DNA from: Gammaproteobacteria bacterium
GTDB lineage: Bacteria; Pseudomonadota; Gammaproteobacteria; Pseudomonadales; Cellvibrionaceae
DNA: 38,447 nucleotides
Reading direction: 5' to 3'
Assembly: GCA_025362015.1 (NCBI GenBank)
Contig: JANYIO010000029.1
Location: forward strand, 1-38,447
Below the pieces are notes generated by a model. It did not search any database. It saw nothing but the letters and a program-made list of their open reading frames with translations, and was not told where the DNA came from. Made by a program: the position numbers and the translations under genes. Positions 7,941 through 18,852 of the stretch are shown in pieces; positions within the stretch are counted from its first letter, which is position 1; every line of letters begins with the position of its first letter.

Positions 7941-9095
7941 TTAAACCGTTTTTAGTTCACGCAAATCAAGTCGATACTGATTAGGGGTAACACTCAAGCC
8001 CTCTTTGAATGCGCGATAAAAAGAATCTTTGTTGTTGAACCCAGATTCAAATGCAATATCCAAAATGCGCAATTGGCAATTAGGGTTGCTCAGTAAGTTG
8101 CAGGCATATTTAAGCCGGAATCCATTAATGTACTCATAGAAGCTCTCACCATGATGCACATTCAACAACTCAGACAGCTGATGCACAGTAACACCTAAGG
8201 ATGATGCCAGATTTGGAAGGGATAATGCATTCTGCCGATAAACCTGCTGCTCTTGCATGAGTTCTGTAAGTTGTTGGATTAACGACTGTGCAAGCGCTGG
8301 ATCTAACTCCAAATATCGTTTTTTTTGATCGCTCGCTGGTGCTAAATAGTCATTGAAATCTGTAAGTTCACTGGCAGGTTCAATTTTTACTCCGAGAATT
8401 GGGGTGGCATTAGCAGATGACTTTGATGTTACCCGAAATAATAGTTCAGGGCGATACACGCTGAGTACGGCGATAGACAGTACATACACTGAGAAGGCTG
8501 CGAAGGAATAATTATTAAAGTCATTCATGTCTCTATATATGTTAAATATTTGGAGAAACAGAACTATTAAATCCATCGCAATCAGGAACATCAGCCCCGC
8601 GATAATATATAGCAACCAGTAATATGCCGTGTTTTGGAATCCCTGACACACATCAGAAATGTAATGTTTATTAATGACGACTTGCCTAAGTGAAAACAGT
8701 AAATAGATAAGCATATGGCTCATGCCCATAACCATACAGGCAAGAAGCATATTTGGAAAAACCATCAATACGGCAGTGGTAATGAACCAAGGTACAAAAT
8801 GAATCCACACTTTTTGTAAGCTGGCTTCATGCCGATTTAAAATTCGTATGAATATCCACATAAAAGGGCCTTTGACCCACAGGATGGTAGACGTAAAAAT
8901 TTCTAAAGCGGGAATGCCTCCAGGAACTAAATACTCGGTGTAAACACAGGCTTCAGGCACCGTCAGCGTGAGCAGGAATCCTGCAAACCAACGGTTTAAT
9001 AAAGTGTTACTGCGTTTATCTTGCAGCAATAAGAAAACAGTCCAAAGGGTAATGATCAGCGTTGATAATATAAAAACTTTAAAGGCTTCATCCAT
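7941..9095 (-). CDS. membrane-anchored AraC-family transcriptional regulator
   Basis: This 384-residue protein has an N-terminal membrane domain with about seven hydrophobic helices over residues 1-225 (for example VFILSTLIITLWTVFLLL and ILSTIL-type stretches) and a C-terminal AraC/HTH_18 DNA-binding domain from about 285. The HTH part has LASSLGVTVHQLSELLNVHH for the first helix-turn-helix and ILDIAFESGFNNKDSFYRAF then TPNQYR for the second. Such membrane AraC proteins are thought to sense envelope signals while binding DNA. It lies 192 bp before the lipoprotein hydrolase in the same orientation and is a plausible regulator of it, which is an inference from position only. Confidence 0.88.
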   Translation of the reverse strand: MDEAFKVFILSTLIITLWTVFLLLQDKRSNTLLNRWFAGFLLTLTVPEACVYTEYLVPGGIPALEIFTSTILWVKGPFMWIFIRILNRHEASLQKVWIHFVPWFITTAVLMVFPNMLLACMVMGMSHMLIYLLFSLRQVVINKHYISDVCQGFQNTAYYWLLYIIAGLMFLIAMDLIVLFLQIFNIYRDMNDFNNYSFAAFSVYVLSIAVLSVYRPELLFRVTSKSSANATPILGVKIEPASELTDFNDYLAPASDQKKRYLELDPALAQSLIQQLTELMQEQQVYRQNALSLPNLASSLGVTVHQLSELLNVHHGESFYEYINGFRLKYACNLLSNPNCQLRILDIAFESGFNNKDSFYRAFKEGLSVTPNQYRLDLRELKTV

Positions 9096-9139
9096 CGTTA
9101 GGCTTCCGGTATATCAATTTTATTATTTGCCGATGGTTT

Positions 9140-11665
9140 TTATTTTTTTGGTGCACGTGAAGTATTCGCGCGAGCGTCTTTGAATGTTGGGTTTATATTT
9201 TTTCCCGCGGCTTTAGTTTCATCTGCTTTTATGCTCACATTATTTTTGACAGCAGTTTTTGCATTAAATTTCTTTGCACTTTCAAACTTATCGCCAAACG
9301 CTTGGGCTGCGGGTTTCTTTGGCAAAAATTGACTGGCAGTTGGTTTTCCGGCGTAAGCGGGTTTGCCACTAGCAGAATTTTTTCCATTTACAGAAGCCTT
9401 GGCATTTCTAACCGTAGGTGCTGTATTAGTTGCGCCGGATTTTCCACCGCGATTTGAAAATGTTTTACCGTCATCCGCTGGAATTAACGCCGATGGACTA
9501 TTGCCAATTAAATGACCTTTGCGCATTTTCAACAAAGCTTCGCGAATTGCAGGCCAGCCAGCCGGATCGTGGTAGCGCAATAATGCTTTGTGTAAGCGAC
9601 GTTGATCAAGCCCGCGTGGGATTGTAATTTTTCCGCTTTTGTACGTCAGCTTTTTAAGCGGATTGCGTTCGCTCACATACATCGCTGTCGCAAGTGACAT
9701 TGGCGATGGATAAAAAGTTTGTACCTGATCCACTTCAAAATTATTTTTCTTCAACCACAAAGCCATGTTCACCATGTCTTCGTCGCGCGTGCCTGGGTGA
9801 GCGGCAATAAAGTACGGAATCAAATATTGTTTTTTACCCGCTTCGCGCGAGAACTGCTCAAACATTTTTTTGAATTCGTAGTAGCTGCTCATTTTCGGTT
9901 TCATCATTTGCGCGAGCACGCCATCTTCTGTGTGCTCGGGTGCAATTTTCAAATAACCGCCAACGTGATGCGTCACTAATTCTTTTACGTATTCTGGATC
10001 TAGCACCGCGAGGTCATAACGCAAACCCGATGCAATTGAAATTCGATTTATTCCTTTCACTTTTCGCGCAGCGCGATAAAGCGCCGTCGTATGTTTGTGA
10101 TCTGTCGTTAAATTTTTACAAATCGTCGGATACACACAAGAGAGGCGACGACACTTCGATAGCGTCGGCATATCTTTACAGGTGAGGCGATACATATTTG
10201 CCGTCGGCCCGCCGAGATCAGAAATATGGCCAGTAAAGCCCGGTACTTTTTCGCGGATATCTTCAATCTCTTTCAAAATCGATTCTTGCGAACGGCTTTG
10301 AATAATACGACCTTCATGTTCGGTGATCGAACAAAACGTACAGCCACCAAAACATCCGCGCATAATATTTACGGATGTTTTAATCATATCGTACGCAGGA
10401 ATTTTTGCGTTGCCATAACTCGGGTGCGGTACGCGCGCATAAGGTAAATCAAACACGCCATCCAACTCATCTGTTTCAAGTGGAATCGGTGGAGGGTTCA
10501 CCCAAATTTCACGATTTCCGTGACGTTGAATTAATGGGCGTGCGTTGTAAGGGTTTGCTTCCTGATGCAAAACGCGCGAAGCATGCGCATACAAAATGGG
10601 ATCGTTGCGAACTTTTTCAAACGCAGGCAAGCGCACATACACATCATCGCTATCCGCGAGATCGCTGCGATTTTGTAACGGCATGGGAATGATACGAATT
10701 GCTTGCGGCGCATCAGCATCTAATGCTTTTGCAGAAATATCAATTTGCGCAGGGCAGCCCCCTGTTTGTAATAAAGAGTTTTTAACTTCGTCAGAATTCA
10801 GCGCTGCAATTTGCGCAGCCATTTTTTCAGGATCAAGCTGACGCATACCAACTTGTGAATTATTCGTATCAGTTTTCGCAACATCGACAATGGATTTTGT
10901 ATCGTGCTGATATTCGTAAGGGTTCGGCAATTTATCAATATGACTTGGCCAATCAATACGCGTCGAATCAATTTCAGTCCATCCCGCAGGCGGCTCTTTT
11001 TTTACAACCACTGTGCCGCGAATATCATCCAGCTCTTTAATGTCGCGACCTTGCGCCAACGCGTGAGCGATATCCGCAATCGCGCGCTCCGCATTGCCGT
11101 ACAATAAAATATCCGCCGTAGCATCAATCAACACCGAGCGACGAACTTCATTGCTCCAATAATCGTATTGCGCAATGCGACGCAAACTCGCCTCAATTCC
11201 GCCGAGCACAATCGGCACATCTTTATAAGCTTCTTTGCAGCGCTGGCTATAAACAGTCACGCAACGGTCAGGACGTTTGCCACCCATGCCGCCGGGTGTA
11301 TAGGCATCGTCTGAACGCATACGTAAATCAGCGGTGTAGCGGTTAATCATGGAATCCATGTTGCCCGCGCTCACCCCAAAAAACAGGTTCGGCTTGCCCA
11401 GCGCCTTAAACGGCTCGGCACTTTTCCAATCCGGCTGCGCAATAATTCCCACGCGAAACCCTTGCGACTCCAGATAACGGCCAATCACCGCCATCCCAAA
11501 ACTCGGGTGATCCACATAAGCATCGCCGCACACCACAATAATGTCGCAACTATCCCAGCCCAACACATCCATCTCCGCCCGGCTCATCGGCAGGAACGGC
11601 GCGGGCCCATAGCATTCAGCCCAATAGCGCGGATGGTCAAAAAGATTAATGGCGGTGGTGTTCAT
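9140..11665 (-). CDS. YgiQ family radical SAM protein
   Basis: This 841-residue protein belongs to the YgiQ/UPF0313 radical SAM family, whose substrate is unknown. The N-terminal third has the B12-binding-like region ([20 protein letters not shown], then [20 protein letters not shown]). The radical SAM core around residue 440 has the cluster-binding CFGGCTFC, spaced CxxxCxxC, followed by the SAM-barrel segments [12 protein letters not shown] and [13 protein letters not shown]. The last ~110 residues form a low-complexity Ala/Lys/Asn-rich tail, which makes it longer than E. coli YgiQ. It lies 44 bp upstream of the AraC gene on the same strand, but no functional link is evident. Confidence 0.94.
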   Translation of the reverse strand: MNTTAINLFDHPRYWAECYGPAPFLPMSRAEMDVLGWDSCDIIVVCGDAYVDHPSFGMAVIGRYLESQGFRVGIIAQPDWKSAEPFKALGKPNLFFGVSAGNMDSMINRYTADLRMRSDDAYTPGGMGGKRPDRCVTVYSQRCKEAYKDVPIVLGGIEASLRRIAQYDYWSNEVRRSVLIDATADILLYGNAERAIADIAHALAQGRDIKELDDIRGTVVVKKEPPAGWTEIDSTRIDWPSHIDKLPNPYEYQHDTKSIVDVAKTDTNNSQVGMRQLDPEKMAAQIAALNSDEVKNSLLQTGGCPAQIDISAKALDADAPQAIRIIPMPLQNRSDLADSDDVYVRLPAFEKVRNDPILYAHASRVLHQEANPYNARPLIQRHGNREIWVNPPPIPLETDELDGVFDLPYARVPHPSYGNAKIPAYDMIKTSVNIMRGCFGGCTFCSITEHEGRIIQSRSQESILKEIEDIREKVPGFTGHISDLGGPTANMYRLTCKDMPTLSKCRRLSCVYPTICKNLTTDHKHTTALYRAARKVKGINRISIASGLRYDLAVLDPEYVKELVTHHVGGYLKIAPEHTEDGVLAQMMKPKMSSYYEFKKMFEQFSREAGKKQYLIPYFIAAHPGTRDEDMVNMALWLKKNNFEVDQVQTFYPSPMSLATAMYVSERNPLKKLTYKSGKITIPRGLDQRRLHKALLRYHDPAGWPAIREALLKMRKGHLIGNSPSALIPADDGKTFSNRGGKSGATNTAPTVRNAKASVNGKNSASGKPAYAGKPTASQFLPKKPAAQAFGDKFESAKKFNAKTAVKNNVSIKADETKAAGKNINPTFKDARANTSRAPKK

Positions 11666-12066
11666 AAGGCGGGTGCTGCTAAAGAGAAATAATCAGGTGG
11701 CTATTGTCCCAGAATAGTGGCTTGGTAAACAGCACTAAAAGACAGGGTTATTGGTATTGTTTGTTATTCTTCATGACGAATGCCGCTGATTAACCCTGCG
11801 GTTGTCATTCCACGCCAGAGTCGCACCGAATTGTATTTCGCAAGAGGAATAGCCTTAACGGATGTAGCGAATACAGGCTTGTGTTTCATTGCTCTTTTGC
11901 CGAAAGTCATAATGCTTTCGTATATCGTTTGGCACATGCGGACAAGATAATTTAACAGCACAATAGTGCTTGAGCAAAAATAATCAGTCCGCTGTTGAAA
12001 TAATCGTTATTTGCTCCTTGCAGCAAAACAATTACTTATCCGAACTCGCATTTCATTGTTATTCTG
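11666..12066. other. gene-poor stretch, probably decayed DNA
   Basis: About 400 bp between the ygiQ start and the LuxR remnant. The longest open frame, 11764-11961 on the minus strand, encodes 65 residues that match no family I know and has no clear ribosome binding site. The promoter of ygiQ should lie in the first 100 bases, but I cannot point to convincing boxes. The right end (about 12020-12066) may hold more of the LuxR-type remnant in another frame, since the plus strand reads LSELAFHCYSENR just before it. Confidence 0.4.
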
Positions 12067-12195
12067 AAAATCGCCGGCACAATCGGATCGCGCGAAGGCA
12101 CAGTCAAGAACCAAGTCTCCAGTATATTATCGAAGCTGGGTGTGCGCGATCGTGTCAGAGCCGTTCTGCGCGGGTTGGAGCTCAGCTACATTTAG
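12067..12195 (+). pseudogene. C-terminal remnant of a LuxR/NarL-type response regulator
   Basis: The plus strand from 12067 to the TAG at 12193-12195 reads KIAGTIGSREGTVKNQVSSI followed by LSKLGVRDRVRAVLRGLELS and two more residues. This is the recognition-helix half of a LuxR HTH domain (compare the family pattern IA..LG.SEGTVKNHVS.IL.KLGVRDR..AV) and ends where such regulators end. The receiver domain and linker are absent upstream, and there is no start codon or ribosome binding site for it. A frame change just before 12067 may join it to a short upstream piece. This is clear remnant DNA, not an expressed small gene. Confidence 0.7.
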
Positions 12196-12207
12196 AAAGT
12201 GTGGCAG

Positions 12208-12744
12208 TTAAGCATTAGTCAACAACACGTCATATTTACGGCTAAGCATATCGTAAAATTGTTCGCGCACTTGGGTTACGCCAAGCTTCAACGCATTAAT
12301 TTCTTCGTGCGTAATATCTTTGCGACAGACATAAACTTGTTTGCGATAAACCGCAATTTTGGCGCCATACAAACGTAAGCTGCGCTCTAAATTTTTTTCT
12401 CCTAGCATCAACAATTTGGCTTCGGCGTCGGCAAGTTTGCGAAATTCATTTACTAACTCTGTATTCACTGTGTCTAACTCTTGACGGCGTGCCGTAGGCC
12501 AGCGGTCGCCAAACTGAATAGATTCAACCACAAGTGACGAATATTTGGCGAATATATGGGTTACTGCGCCCACTTGTGCCGATACACTTTCCAAAATGTG
12601 TAGCCGGCGGTTTTCTCTTGGTGAGTTATTTTGTAAGTGCGCGCTGCGCCAGAGTACAAGCCAGGCAACCAGTGCAGCAATCAAAGCACCGAGGCCAATT
12701 TTGAGTGAGGTATCAGTTAATTGTATAAAAGTTTGCGAATCCAT
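12208..12744 (-). CDS. hypothetical membrane-anchored protein
   Basis: This 178-residue protein matches no family I recognise. It has a short N-terminus, one transmembrane helix at about residues 16-32 (IGLGALIAALVAWLVLW), and a mostly helical, charged soluble part to the end (for example ELVNEFRKLADAEAKLLMLG and EINALKLGVTQVREQFYDML). The composition and absence of frame breaks suggest a real gene. It converges with the LuxR remnant, whose stop is 13 bp from its own stop. It lies downstream of a DUF3820 gene on the same strand with an 88-bp gap. No function can be assigned. Confidence 0.7.
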   Translation of the reverse strand: MDSQTFIQLTDTSLKIGLGALIAALVAWLVLWRSAHLQNNSPRENRRLHILESVSAQVGAVTHIFAKYSSLVVESIQFGDRWPTARRQELDTVNTELVNEFRKLADAEAKLLMLGEKNLERSLRLYGAKIAVYRKQVYVCRKDITHEEINALKLGVTQVREQFYDMLSRKYDVLLTNA

Positions 12745-12832
12745 GGGAGTGGCCTCTCTGTCAAAAAAATGTCGTTGGGATTTTATAACAGGATTTTTGC
12801 AAGAAGTAGGCCAGCTGAAGCGATGATAATTA

Positions 12833-13069
12833 TTAATAATGCGGATGATTTTTCAGTGGTTTTAATAGCCCTTCTAAACCATTCAATTTAATTTCATAGA
12901 GAAATTGCAGTTGTTCGCCGAGCTTGCCTTTGGGGAATCCTTTGCCATAAAACCATACTAAATAAGGCTCCGGTAAATCGACCAACAAGCGACCCTGGTA
13001 TTTGCCAAATGGCATTTTGGTGTTGGCGAGCTCGAGTAAAATAGTGGGATCAGGTAACGCGTTCTCCAT
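12833..13069 (-). CDS. DUF3820 family protein
   Basis: This is a 78-residue protein with the DUF3820 signature: TKMPFGKYQGRLLVDLPEPY followed by LVWFYGKGFPKGKLGEQL. The family (also described as putative quorum-sensing-regulated virulence factor in Pseudomonas) has no firmly known activity. The length is normal. It lies 27 bp after the SUI1/YciH gene on the same strand, so the two are probably co-transcribed. Confidence 0.88.
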   Translation of the reverse strand: MENALPDPTILLELANTKMPFGKYQGRLLVDLPEPYLVWFYGKGFPKGKLGEQLQFLYEIKLNGLEGLLKPLKNHPHY

Positions 13070-13096
13070 GACTTTAATGCTCTGTTGGCGTTAAGT

Positions 13097-13444
13097 TTAG
13101 CCGCCTGCCAATTTAACAGTGAGGCCACGTTTTTCCAGTTCGATTTTTATTTTGTCGCGTTGATCGCCCTGAATTTCAACAATTCCGTCTTTTATTGCTC
13201 CGCCAGTACCGCATAATTGTTTTAAATATTTAGCTAGGTTTTTTAATTCTACATCGCTCATTGTTAGCCCGCTAATCGTAGTCACTCCTTTGCCATTGCG
13301 ACCTGCAGTTTCGCGCCGAATTCGCACTATGCCATCACTTTTCGGAACTGAAGATTCGGGTATTCTTTGTTCTTTAATGCGGCCTGTTTCGGTGGTATAT
13401 ACAAGGCGACTGTTGTCGGATCTGTTGGTTACATTGCTGCTCAT
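13097..13444 (-). CDS. yciH: SUI1/eIF1-like protein (YciH family)
   Basis: This 115-residue protein is the bacterial relative of eukaryotic initiation factor eIF1. The core from about residue 38 reads VRIRRETAGRNGKGVTTISG, then LKNLAKYLKQLCGTGGAIKD and GIVEIQGDQRDKI, which is the SUI1 fold pattern. In E. coli, YciH can influence the choice of start codon and initiator tRNA in vitro; its physiological role is not settled. The N-terminal 35 residues are variable. It is divergent from the EstB-like pseudogene. Confidence 0.92.
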   Translation of the reverse strand: MSSNVTNRSDNSRLVYTTETGRIKEQRIPESSVPKSDGIVRIRRETAGRNGKGVTTISGLTMSDVELKNLAKYLKQLCGTGGAIKDGIVEIQGDQRDKIKIELEKRGLTVKLAGG

Positions 13445-13539
13445 GATGAATTCTCTTCGCTGCTAACAACTAGCATTGTAAATGAATTTTAGCGGGCTGC
13501 GCTGTTAGAATGCAGCCCATAAAAAAGAGGGGCTGCAAG

Positions 13540-14522
13540 ATGATCAAGGGTTATTGGAGTAAACAATGGGCGCCAGTCATAGACGCTTTTGCTGAGAATT
13601 TCGTCGATTCTGGTGAGCAGGGTGCAGGTTTTGCGTTGTTTCATCGGGGCGAGTTAGTCGTAAATGCATGGGGTGGGAGCTATGACAATCGCTTGGCACA
13701 GGTGACCAATGCACCTTGGTCCGAGCAAACTTGTGTAAATGTATTTTCGGTAGGCAAAGGTTTAGTGACGCTCTGTGTGCTGCGCTTGGTGGCGGAGGGG
13801 CGTTTGGATCTGGATAAACCTGTCACCTATTATTGGCCGGAGTTTGCTCAAGTCGTCACTAACCAAAAAGAAGTTAGTGCTGAGATGGCGGGAAAAGCTG
13901 AGATAAGTGTTCGGCAGGTGTTGTGCCATCGCAGTGGCTTGTCTGCATTTCACCCGTTAATGAACTTTGAGGATATTTTTGATTGGGAGCGTATGGTTCA
14001 AATAGTTTTGCGCTGGGTAAAATCATGAAAGCAAATCCTCGCGGAGTTACTCATCGCGCGTTTGCAAATCCCCTGAGTTTAATGACAGCGGCAAATAGCC
14101 GCGAATGGCGTCAGTCGCAAATCCCCGCTGCCAATGCCCATACTAATGCTGCCGCACTGGCGACCATATACGGTAAGCTGGCGATGGATGGCGGTGAATT
14201 ATTAGCGGCAGATTATTTGCCATTATGTTGGCGGGAACAAAGTTTTGCTGAGGATCAGGTATTGGGGTTGCCATTGCGCTTCAGTCTTGGCTTTATGTTG
14301 TCGCAGCACAATCGCCCGGATTGCCGATACGGGCGCGGTGATCGTGCTTTTGGGCACCCGGGTGCAGGTGGCTGCCTTGGTTTTGCGGATCTTGATTATC
14401 AGTTGGGTCTTGGCTACGTCACGAGTCGCATGGGGCAAAGTTTGCTAATTGATGCGCGAGCAAGTCGAATAATTGATGTTGTTTATAAAATTTTAGAGAG
14501 TAAATGCAATGAAGAACATTAA
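13540..14522 (+). pseudogene. EstB-like serine hydrolase (beta-lactamase family), internal deletion and frameshift
   Basis: The 5' part (13540-14028) starts MIKGYWSKQWAPVIDAFAEN behind an AGAGG ribosome binding site and has the active-site SxxK as SVGK in VNVFSVGKGLVTL, then VRQVLCHRSGLSAFHP and EDIFDWERMVQ. It then runs out of frame. A second frame, open across 13983-14522, continues with the family's late region: SFALGKIMKANPRGVTHRAF, PLSLMTAANSREW, IPAANAHTNAAALATIYGKL, and FGHPGAGGCLGFADLDYQLG. What normally lies between, roughly 60-100 residues with the second-motif tyrosine, is missing. The joint is near 13995-14010. One deletion can explain both the missing segment and the frame change. 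The 3' end overlaps the slyX start by 14 bp. Confidence 0.82.
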
Positions 14523-14745
14523 TGCTGTGAATGATATAGATGATAAGTTGATTGATCTGCAAACTCGCGTCGCTTATCAGGAGGACCTGCTTGCGCACCT
14601 GGACCAAGTGATCACAAAGCAAGATGCCGATATTATCCAGTTGCAACAACAGGTGCGTCTGTTAGCTAAGCGTTTGGACGAGTCTTTGTTTGCGCAGGAA
14701 CAGGATGGCGAGAATGCGGTCAGTGAGCGCCCTCCGCATTATTAA
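14509..14745 (+). CDS. slyX: SlyX family protein
   Basis: This is a 78-residue, almost wholly helical protein with the SlyX pattern: DDKLIDLQTRVAYQEDLLAH then ITKQDADIIQLQQQVRLLAK and the typical ending RPPHY. It probably forms a coiled coil. The function of SlyX is not known. Its start lies within the last codons of the EstB-like pseudogene, so translation may once have been coupled to it. The length is usual for the family. Confidence 0.92.
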   Translation: MKNINAVNDIDDKLIDLQTRVAYQEDLLAHLDQVITKQDADIIQLQQQVRLLAKRLDESLFAQEQDGENAVSERPPHY

Positions 14746-14945
14746 TTTTTTGGAGCAATATTTACAGAATCATAATGTGTAGGCTAGGCTTAACGCGCAA
14801 ACTTTACTTCTGGTGGTGCGGCTTCTGTGTCGGTCTTAACTCTTTAGGAATAATGATTTAAATAACACATATTTCTCCTGCTATTTCATGGATCTTGGCT
14901 AAACTCAGTGACAAAGTCGTTATTTTTTGGGCCTGAATTTAAACC

Positions 14946-17549
14946 ATGTTGTATACACAATCTCATTTTGATCACTCGCTAGAGTCAGACTCTCTCCAGT
15001 TGGGGCACTCCCTGCTGGCGGCTGATGTCGTGTCATGGCGTTTAGATGTGGTTACCGGTGAGTTTTCATTTTCCACTCAATTTGCACAAGTGTTCCCAAT
15101 TGAAGCTCATTCAATCAAAGATTTATCATCATTGATGGCCATGTTATCGGCTGCCGATCAATATAATTTTTTGCAAACATTTAATTCTGATCCCAATGAT
15201 ACTAGCGACTTCGTTCGTACCTGTGAAGTAAAAACATTACCGGCGGGCGATGTGTCTGGTAGCGCACTTAGTGCTGATTTAAAGGTTCGTTTTGTTGGGC
15301 GTTTAGTGTTGCACAACGATGGTGTGGCAAAACGTTTGTTCGAAGGGATAGTGGTTTCAAATTATAATGGGGCGTCTCAGTCGAACGGAGAAAGCAGTGC
15401 AAATTTTTTAGCAAAATTCTTTGCCAATAGTAATGTCGCCAGTATAGTCACTGACCCTCGAGGGGTATTGCTGCAGGCCAATCAGGCTTTTGAGAATTTG
15501 TTTGCTATTAAATCGCGACATGTTTTGGTAGGTGTTGGTCACTATAATATTTTGCAGGATGAAAATTTACTCGCGATTCCTGAAATAATGGAAATGATGC
15601 ATCGCGTTTATAATAAAAATGAAGTGCATAGTTTTGATGTTGGTTACCATTTGCGGTATATGCAAAAGCGCAGTTCAAAAACGAATAAAGTTATTTATTT
15701 TCGCGCAAGTTTTTTGCCGATAAAAAATAATTCTAATGTGACAGAGTATGTGCTGGTTCAATTGCAAGATATGTCGCGGGAAAAGGAAACCTTGCAGGTA
15801 TTACTAAAACAACAGCGTGAGTTGCAAGAAAGCACCACTAATTATAAAGCATTTATTGCCAATAGCAGTGAGGCTATTTGGTGTTACGACATGTCGCCGC
15901 CCATTCCATTGTCCATCCCGGTAGAAGCACAAGCAGATTTAATGATGCAGCGCGCGCGCCTTTCACAAGGGAATAAAGTGTTGTTGTCAATGTTGGGGGT
16001 GACATCTCTCGATAGTATTCTCGGTATGGGTTTGCATGATAGCGGTTCAACACAGTGTGTGTTTGACGTAAAGTTTTTTATTGAAAATAATTTTCAGATG
16101 GCGGATCACGACGTTGTACGTGAAGATCGTAAGGGCCGCCGCTTTTATTTTCAAATTTCCTGTGTTGGCGTATTTGAAAATAATTGCTTAAAGCGTGTAT
16201 GGGGCACGACTAAAGATGTTACAGCGCGCAAACGATATGAGCAGCGCCTTGAGCATTTATCGATGCATGATTCATTAACTGGCTTGCCCAATCGCACTGC
16301 TATTTATCAGGAAATTGAGCAGTTTTTTGCGGAAAGCACTGATGCTGTTGGTGCATTGTTGCTAATTGATTTGGATAGGTTTAAAGAAATTAATGATACG
16401 CTCGGTCATCAAGTTGGCGATCATTTGCTACAGCTGATTGGTCCGCGCATTGCCTCTGAGCTAACGGAAACAGAAAATACTATTGCGCGTATGGGTGGCG
16501 ATGAATTTGCCATTTTTTTGCCGGATGTTCGTCATCAACAACAAGCAATGGTGTTTGCCCATCGCATTTTAGATGCTTTACGTTTGGAGTTTGATCTTGA
16601 GGTTTTTTGTGCTGAAATTAGTGCGAGTATTGGTGTGGTGTTGGCACCGCTGCAAGCGACGGATGTCAGTACGCTAATGCGTTATGCCGATGTGGCTATG
16701 TACAACGCAAAAATACAAATGTCTGGCGTTGCGGTTTATCAACCAGAGATCGATCCGCACTCGCCCAAGCGATTAGCCATGATGAGTGAATTAGGGCGCG
16801 CTATTCGCGAAGAGCAATTGTGTTTATATTTTCAACCTAAGGTGGATTTAAAGAGCAAATCTTTTTACGGTGTTGAAGCATTAATACGCTGGAATCACCC
16901 TGAATTAGGTTTTGTGTCACCCAACGATTTTATTCCCATCGCTGAGGCTACGAGCTTAATTCACCCCTTAACCTCATGGGTGTTAGAAAAAAGTATTGCG
17001 CAGTGTTGTTTGTGGCGCGCACAAAATTTGCAATTAAGTATGGCGGTGAATTTGTCTGCGCGTAATTTGCTTGATGAAAATATGCCTAAATTAGTGAACC
17101 GGTTGTTGCTAAAATACAATTTGCCGGCCAGTGCGTTGGAAATAGAAATTACCGAAAGTTCGATTATGATTGATCCGGCGCGGGCGTTGCGCGTACTGCA
17201 ACAGTTGCATGAATTAGGTGTGCAATTATCGATTGATGATTTCGGTACTGGTTATTCTTCGCTCGCTTATTTGAAAAAATTACCGGTACAAACGTTAAAA
17301 ATAGACATCTTTTTTATCCGCAATATGCTCGAAGATCGTCAGGATGAACTGATTGTAGATTCGACGATACGTTTAGCGCATAGCCTAAATTTAAAGGTGG
17401 TTGCAGAAGGTGTTGAAAACGAAGCCCTGGTTCAGCGCCTCACTGCTATGGGCTGCGATGATGCCCAAGGCTACCATATTGGCAGGCCTATGCCAGTCGC
17501 CCAGATTGGCAAATGGATGGAAGATTCGGTGTGGAAAAATGTTTGTTAA
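14946..17549 (+). CDS. PAS-GGDEF-EAL cyclic-di-GMP signalling protein
   Basis: This 867-residue cytoplasmic protein has no transmembrane segment. Its N-terminal ~430 residues hold PAS-like sensor modules; one near 155-270 begins ANSNVASIVTDPRGVLLQAN and another lies near 300-430, ending VWGTTKDVTARKRYEQRLEH. A diguanylate cyclase domain follows with an intact GGDEF at about 517-521 (RMGGDEFAIF). The inhibitory RxxD site before it is not preserved (ETEN at that place). The EAL phosphodiesterase domain is intact at its main motifs: EAL near 644 (GVEALIRW), AVNLSARNL, EIEITESS, DDFGTGYSSLAYLK and LKID. It may make or break c-di-GMP; the complete EAL set favours phosphodiesterase activity. It lies 141 bp before mreB on the same strand. 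Confidence 0.93.
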   Translation: MLYTQSHFDHSLESDSLQLGHSLLAADVVSWRLDVVTGEFSFSTQFAQVFPIEAHSIKDLSSLMAMLSAADQYNFLQTFNSDPNDTSDFVRTCEVKTLPAGDVSGSALSADLKVRFVGRLVLHNDGVAKRLFEGIVVSNYNGASQSNGESSANFLAKFFANSNVASIVTDPRGVLLQANQAFENLFAIKSRHVLVGVGHYNILQDENLLAIPEIMEMMHRVYNKNEVHSFDVGYHLRYMQKRSSKTNKVIYFRASFLPIKNNSNVTEYVLVQLQDMSREKETLQVLLKQQRELQESTTNYKAFIANSSEAIWCYDMSPPIPLSIPVEAQADLMMQRARLSQGNKVLLSMLGVTSLDSILGMGLHDSGSTQCVFDVKFFIENNFQMADHDVVREDRKGRRFYFQISCVGVFENNCLKRVWGTTKDVTARKRYEQRLEHLSMHDSLTGLPNRTAIYQEIEQFFAESTDAVGALLLIDLDRFKEINDTLGHQVGDHLLQLIGPRIASELTETENTIARMGGDEFAIFLPDVRHQQQAMVFAHRILDALRLEFDLEVFCAEISASIGVVLAPLQATDVSTLMRYADVAMYNAKIQMSGVAVYQPEIDPHSPKRLAMMSELGRAIREEQLCLYFQPKVDLKSKSFYGVEALIRWNHPELGFVSPNDFIPIAEATSLIHPLTSWVLEKSIAQCCLWRAQNLQLSMAVNLSARNLLDENMPKLVNRLLLKYNLPASALEIEITESSIMIDPARALRVLQQLHELGVQLSIDDFGTGYSSLAYLKKLPVQTLKIDIFFIRNMLEDRQDELIVDSTIRLAHSLNLKVVAEGVENEALVQRLTAMGCDDAQGYHIGRPMPVAQIGKWMEDSVWKNVC

Positions 17550-17613
17550 TTGATCGGCTTTCCCTGAAGAAAAAAGTTAGATAAAAGTAGCCGACTTACG
17601 TGCAAATTTCCCT

Positions 17614-17640
17614 TATACTGCGGCACCTCCTACTAGTAGG
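17614..17640 (+). promoter_or_regulatory. possible mreB promoter element and 12-bp palindrome
   Basis: A -10-like TATACT is at 17614-17619, with no good -35 at 17 bases. It is followed by a perfect 12-bp palindrome CCTACTAGTAGG at 17629-17640, about 50 bp before the mreB start. The palindrome sits where the transcript would begin and could be an operator. No regulator is known to me for this sequence. Confidence 0.3.
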
Positions 17641-17678
17641 TGTCAAATCCACCGCTAGTGATTAATCCAGATTAATAA

Positions 17679-18737
<1,059 letters not shown>

Positions 18738-18801
18738 TTACCATTGCTTTGCCACGAACCTATCATCCAGCGGGAGCCATTGCTGAGTCTTATCTTTACC
18801 A

Positions 18802-18828
18802 GTGACGATTTAACCCGTGACGATTTAA
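18802..18828. repeat. 15-bp period direct repeat between mreB and mreC
   Basis: GTGACGATTTAA occurs at 18802-18813 and again at 18817-18828, identical over 12 bases with a 3-base spacer. Each copy ends in TAA. The second TAA (18826-18828) is the in-frame stop just before the mreC reading frame opens. Confidence 0.8.
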
Positions 18829-18852
18829 ATAGGCCCTAGAGGAGATATTGCT

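Noticed and set aside
11764-11961. 65-codon open frame on the minus strand
   Set aside because: No recognised motif, no clear ribosome binding site, and it lies in a decayed gap. It could be a real small gene, but I cannot support it.
11970-12218. 82-codon plus-strand open frame
   Set aside because: It is in a different frame from the LuxR-like sequence, which is the recognisable coding signal here; the frame is a shadow apart from a short possible LuxR piece at 12020-12066.
12833-14745. The DUF3820 gene and slyX both end CCG CAT TAT TAA
   Set aside because: A shared 12-base gene end looks striking, but the surrounding codons differ and both families often end with an aromatic residue after His; chance is adequate.
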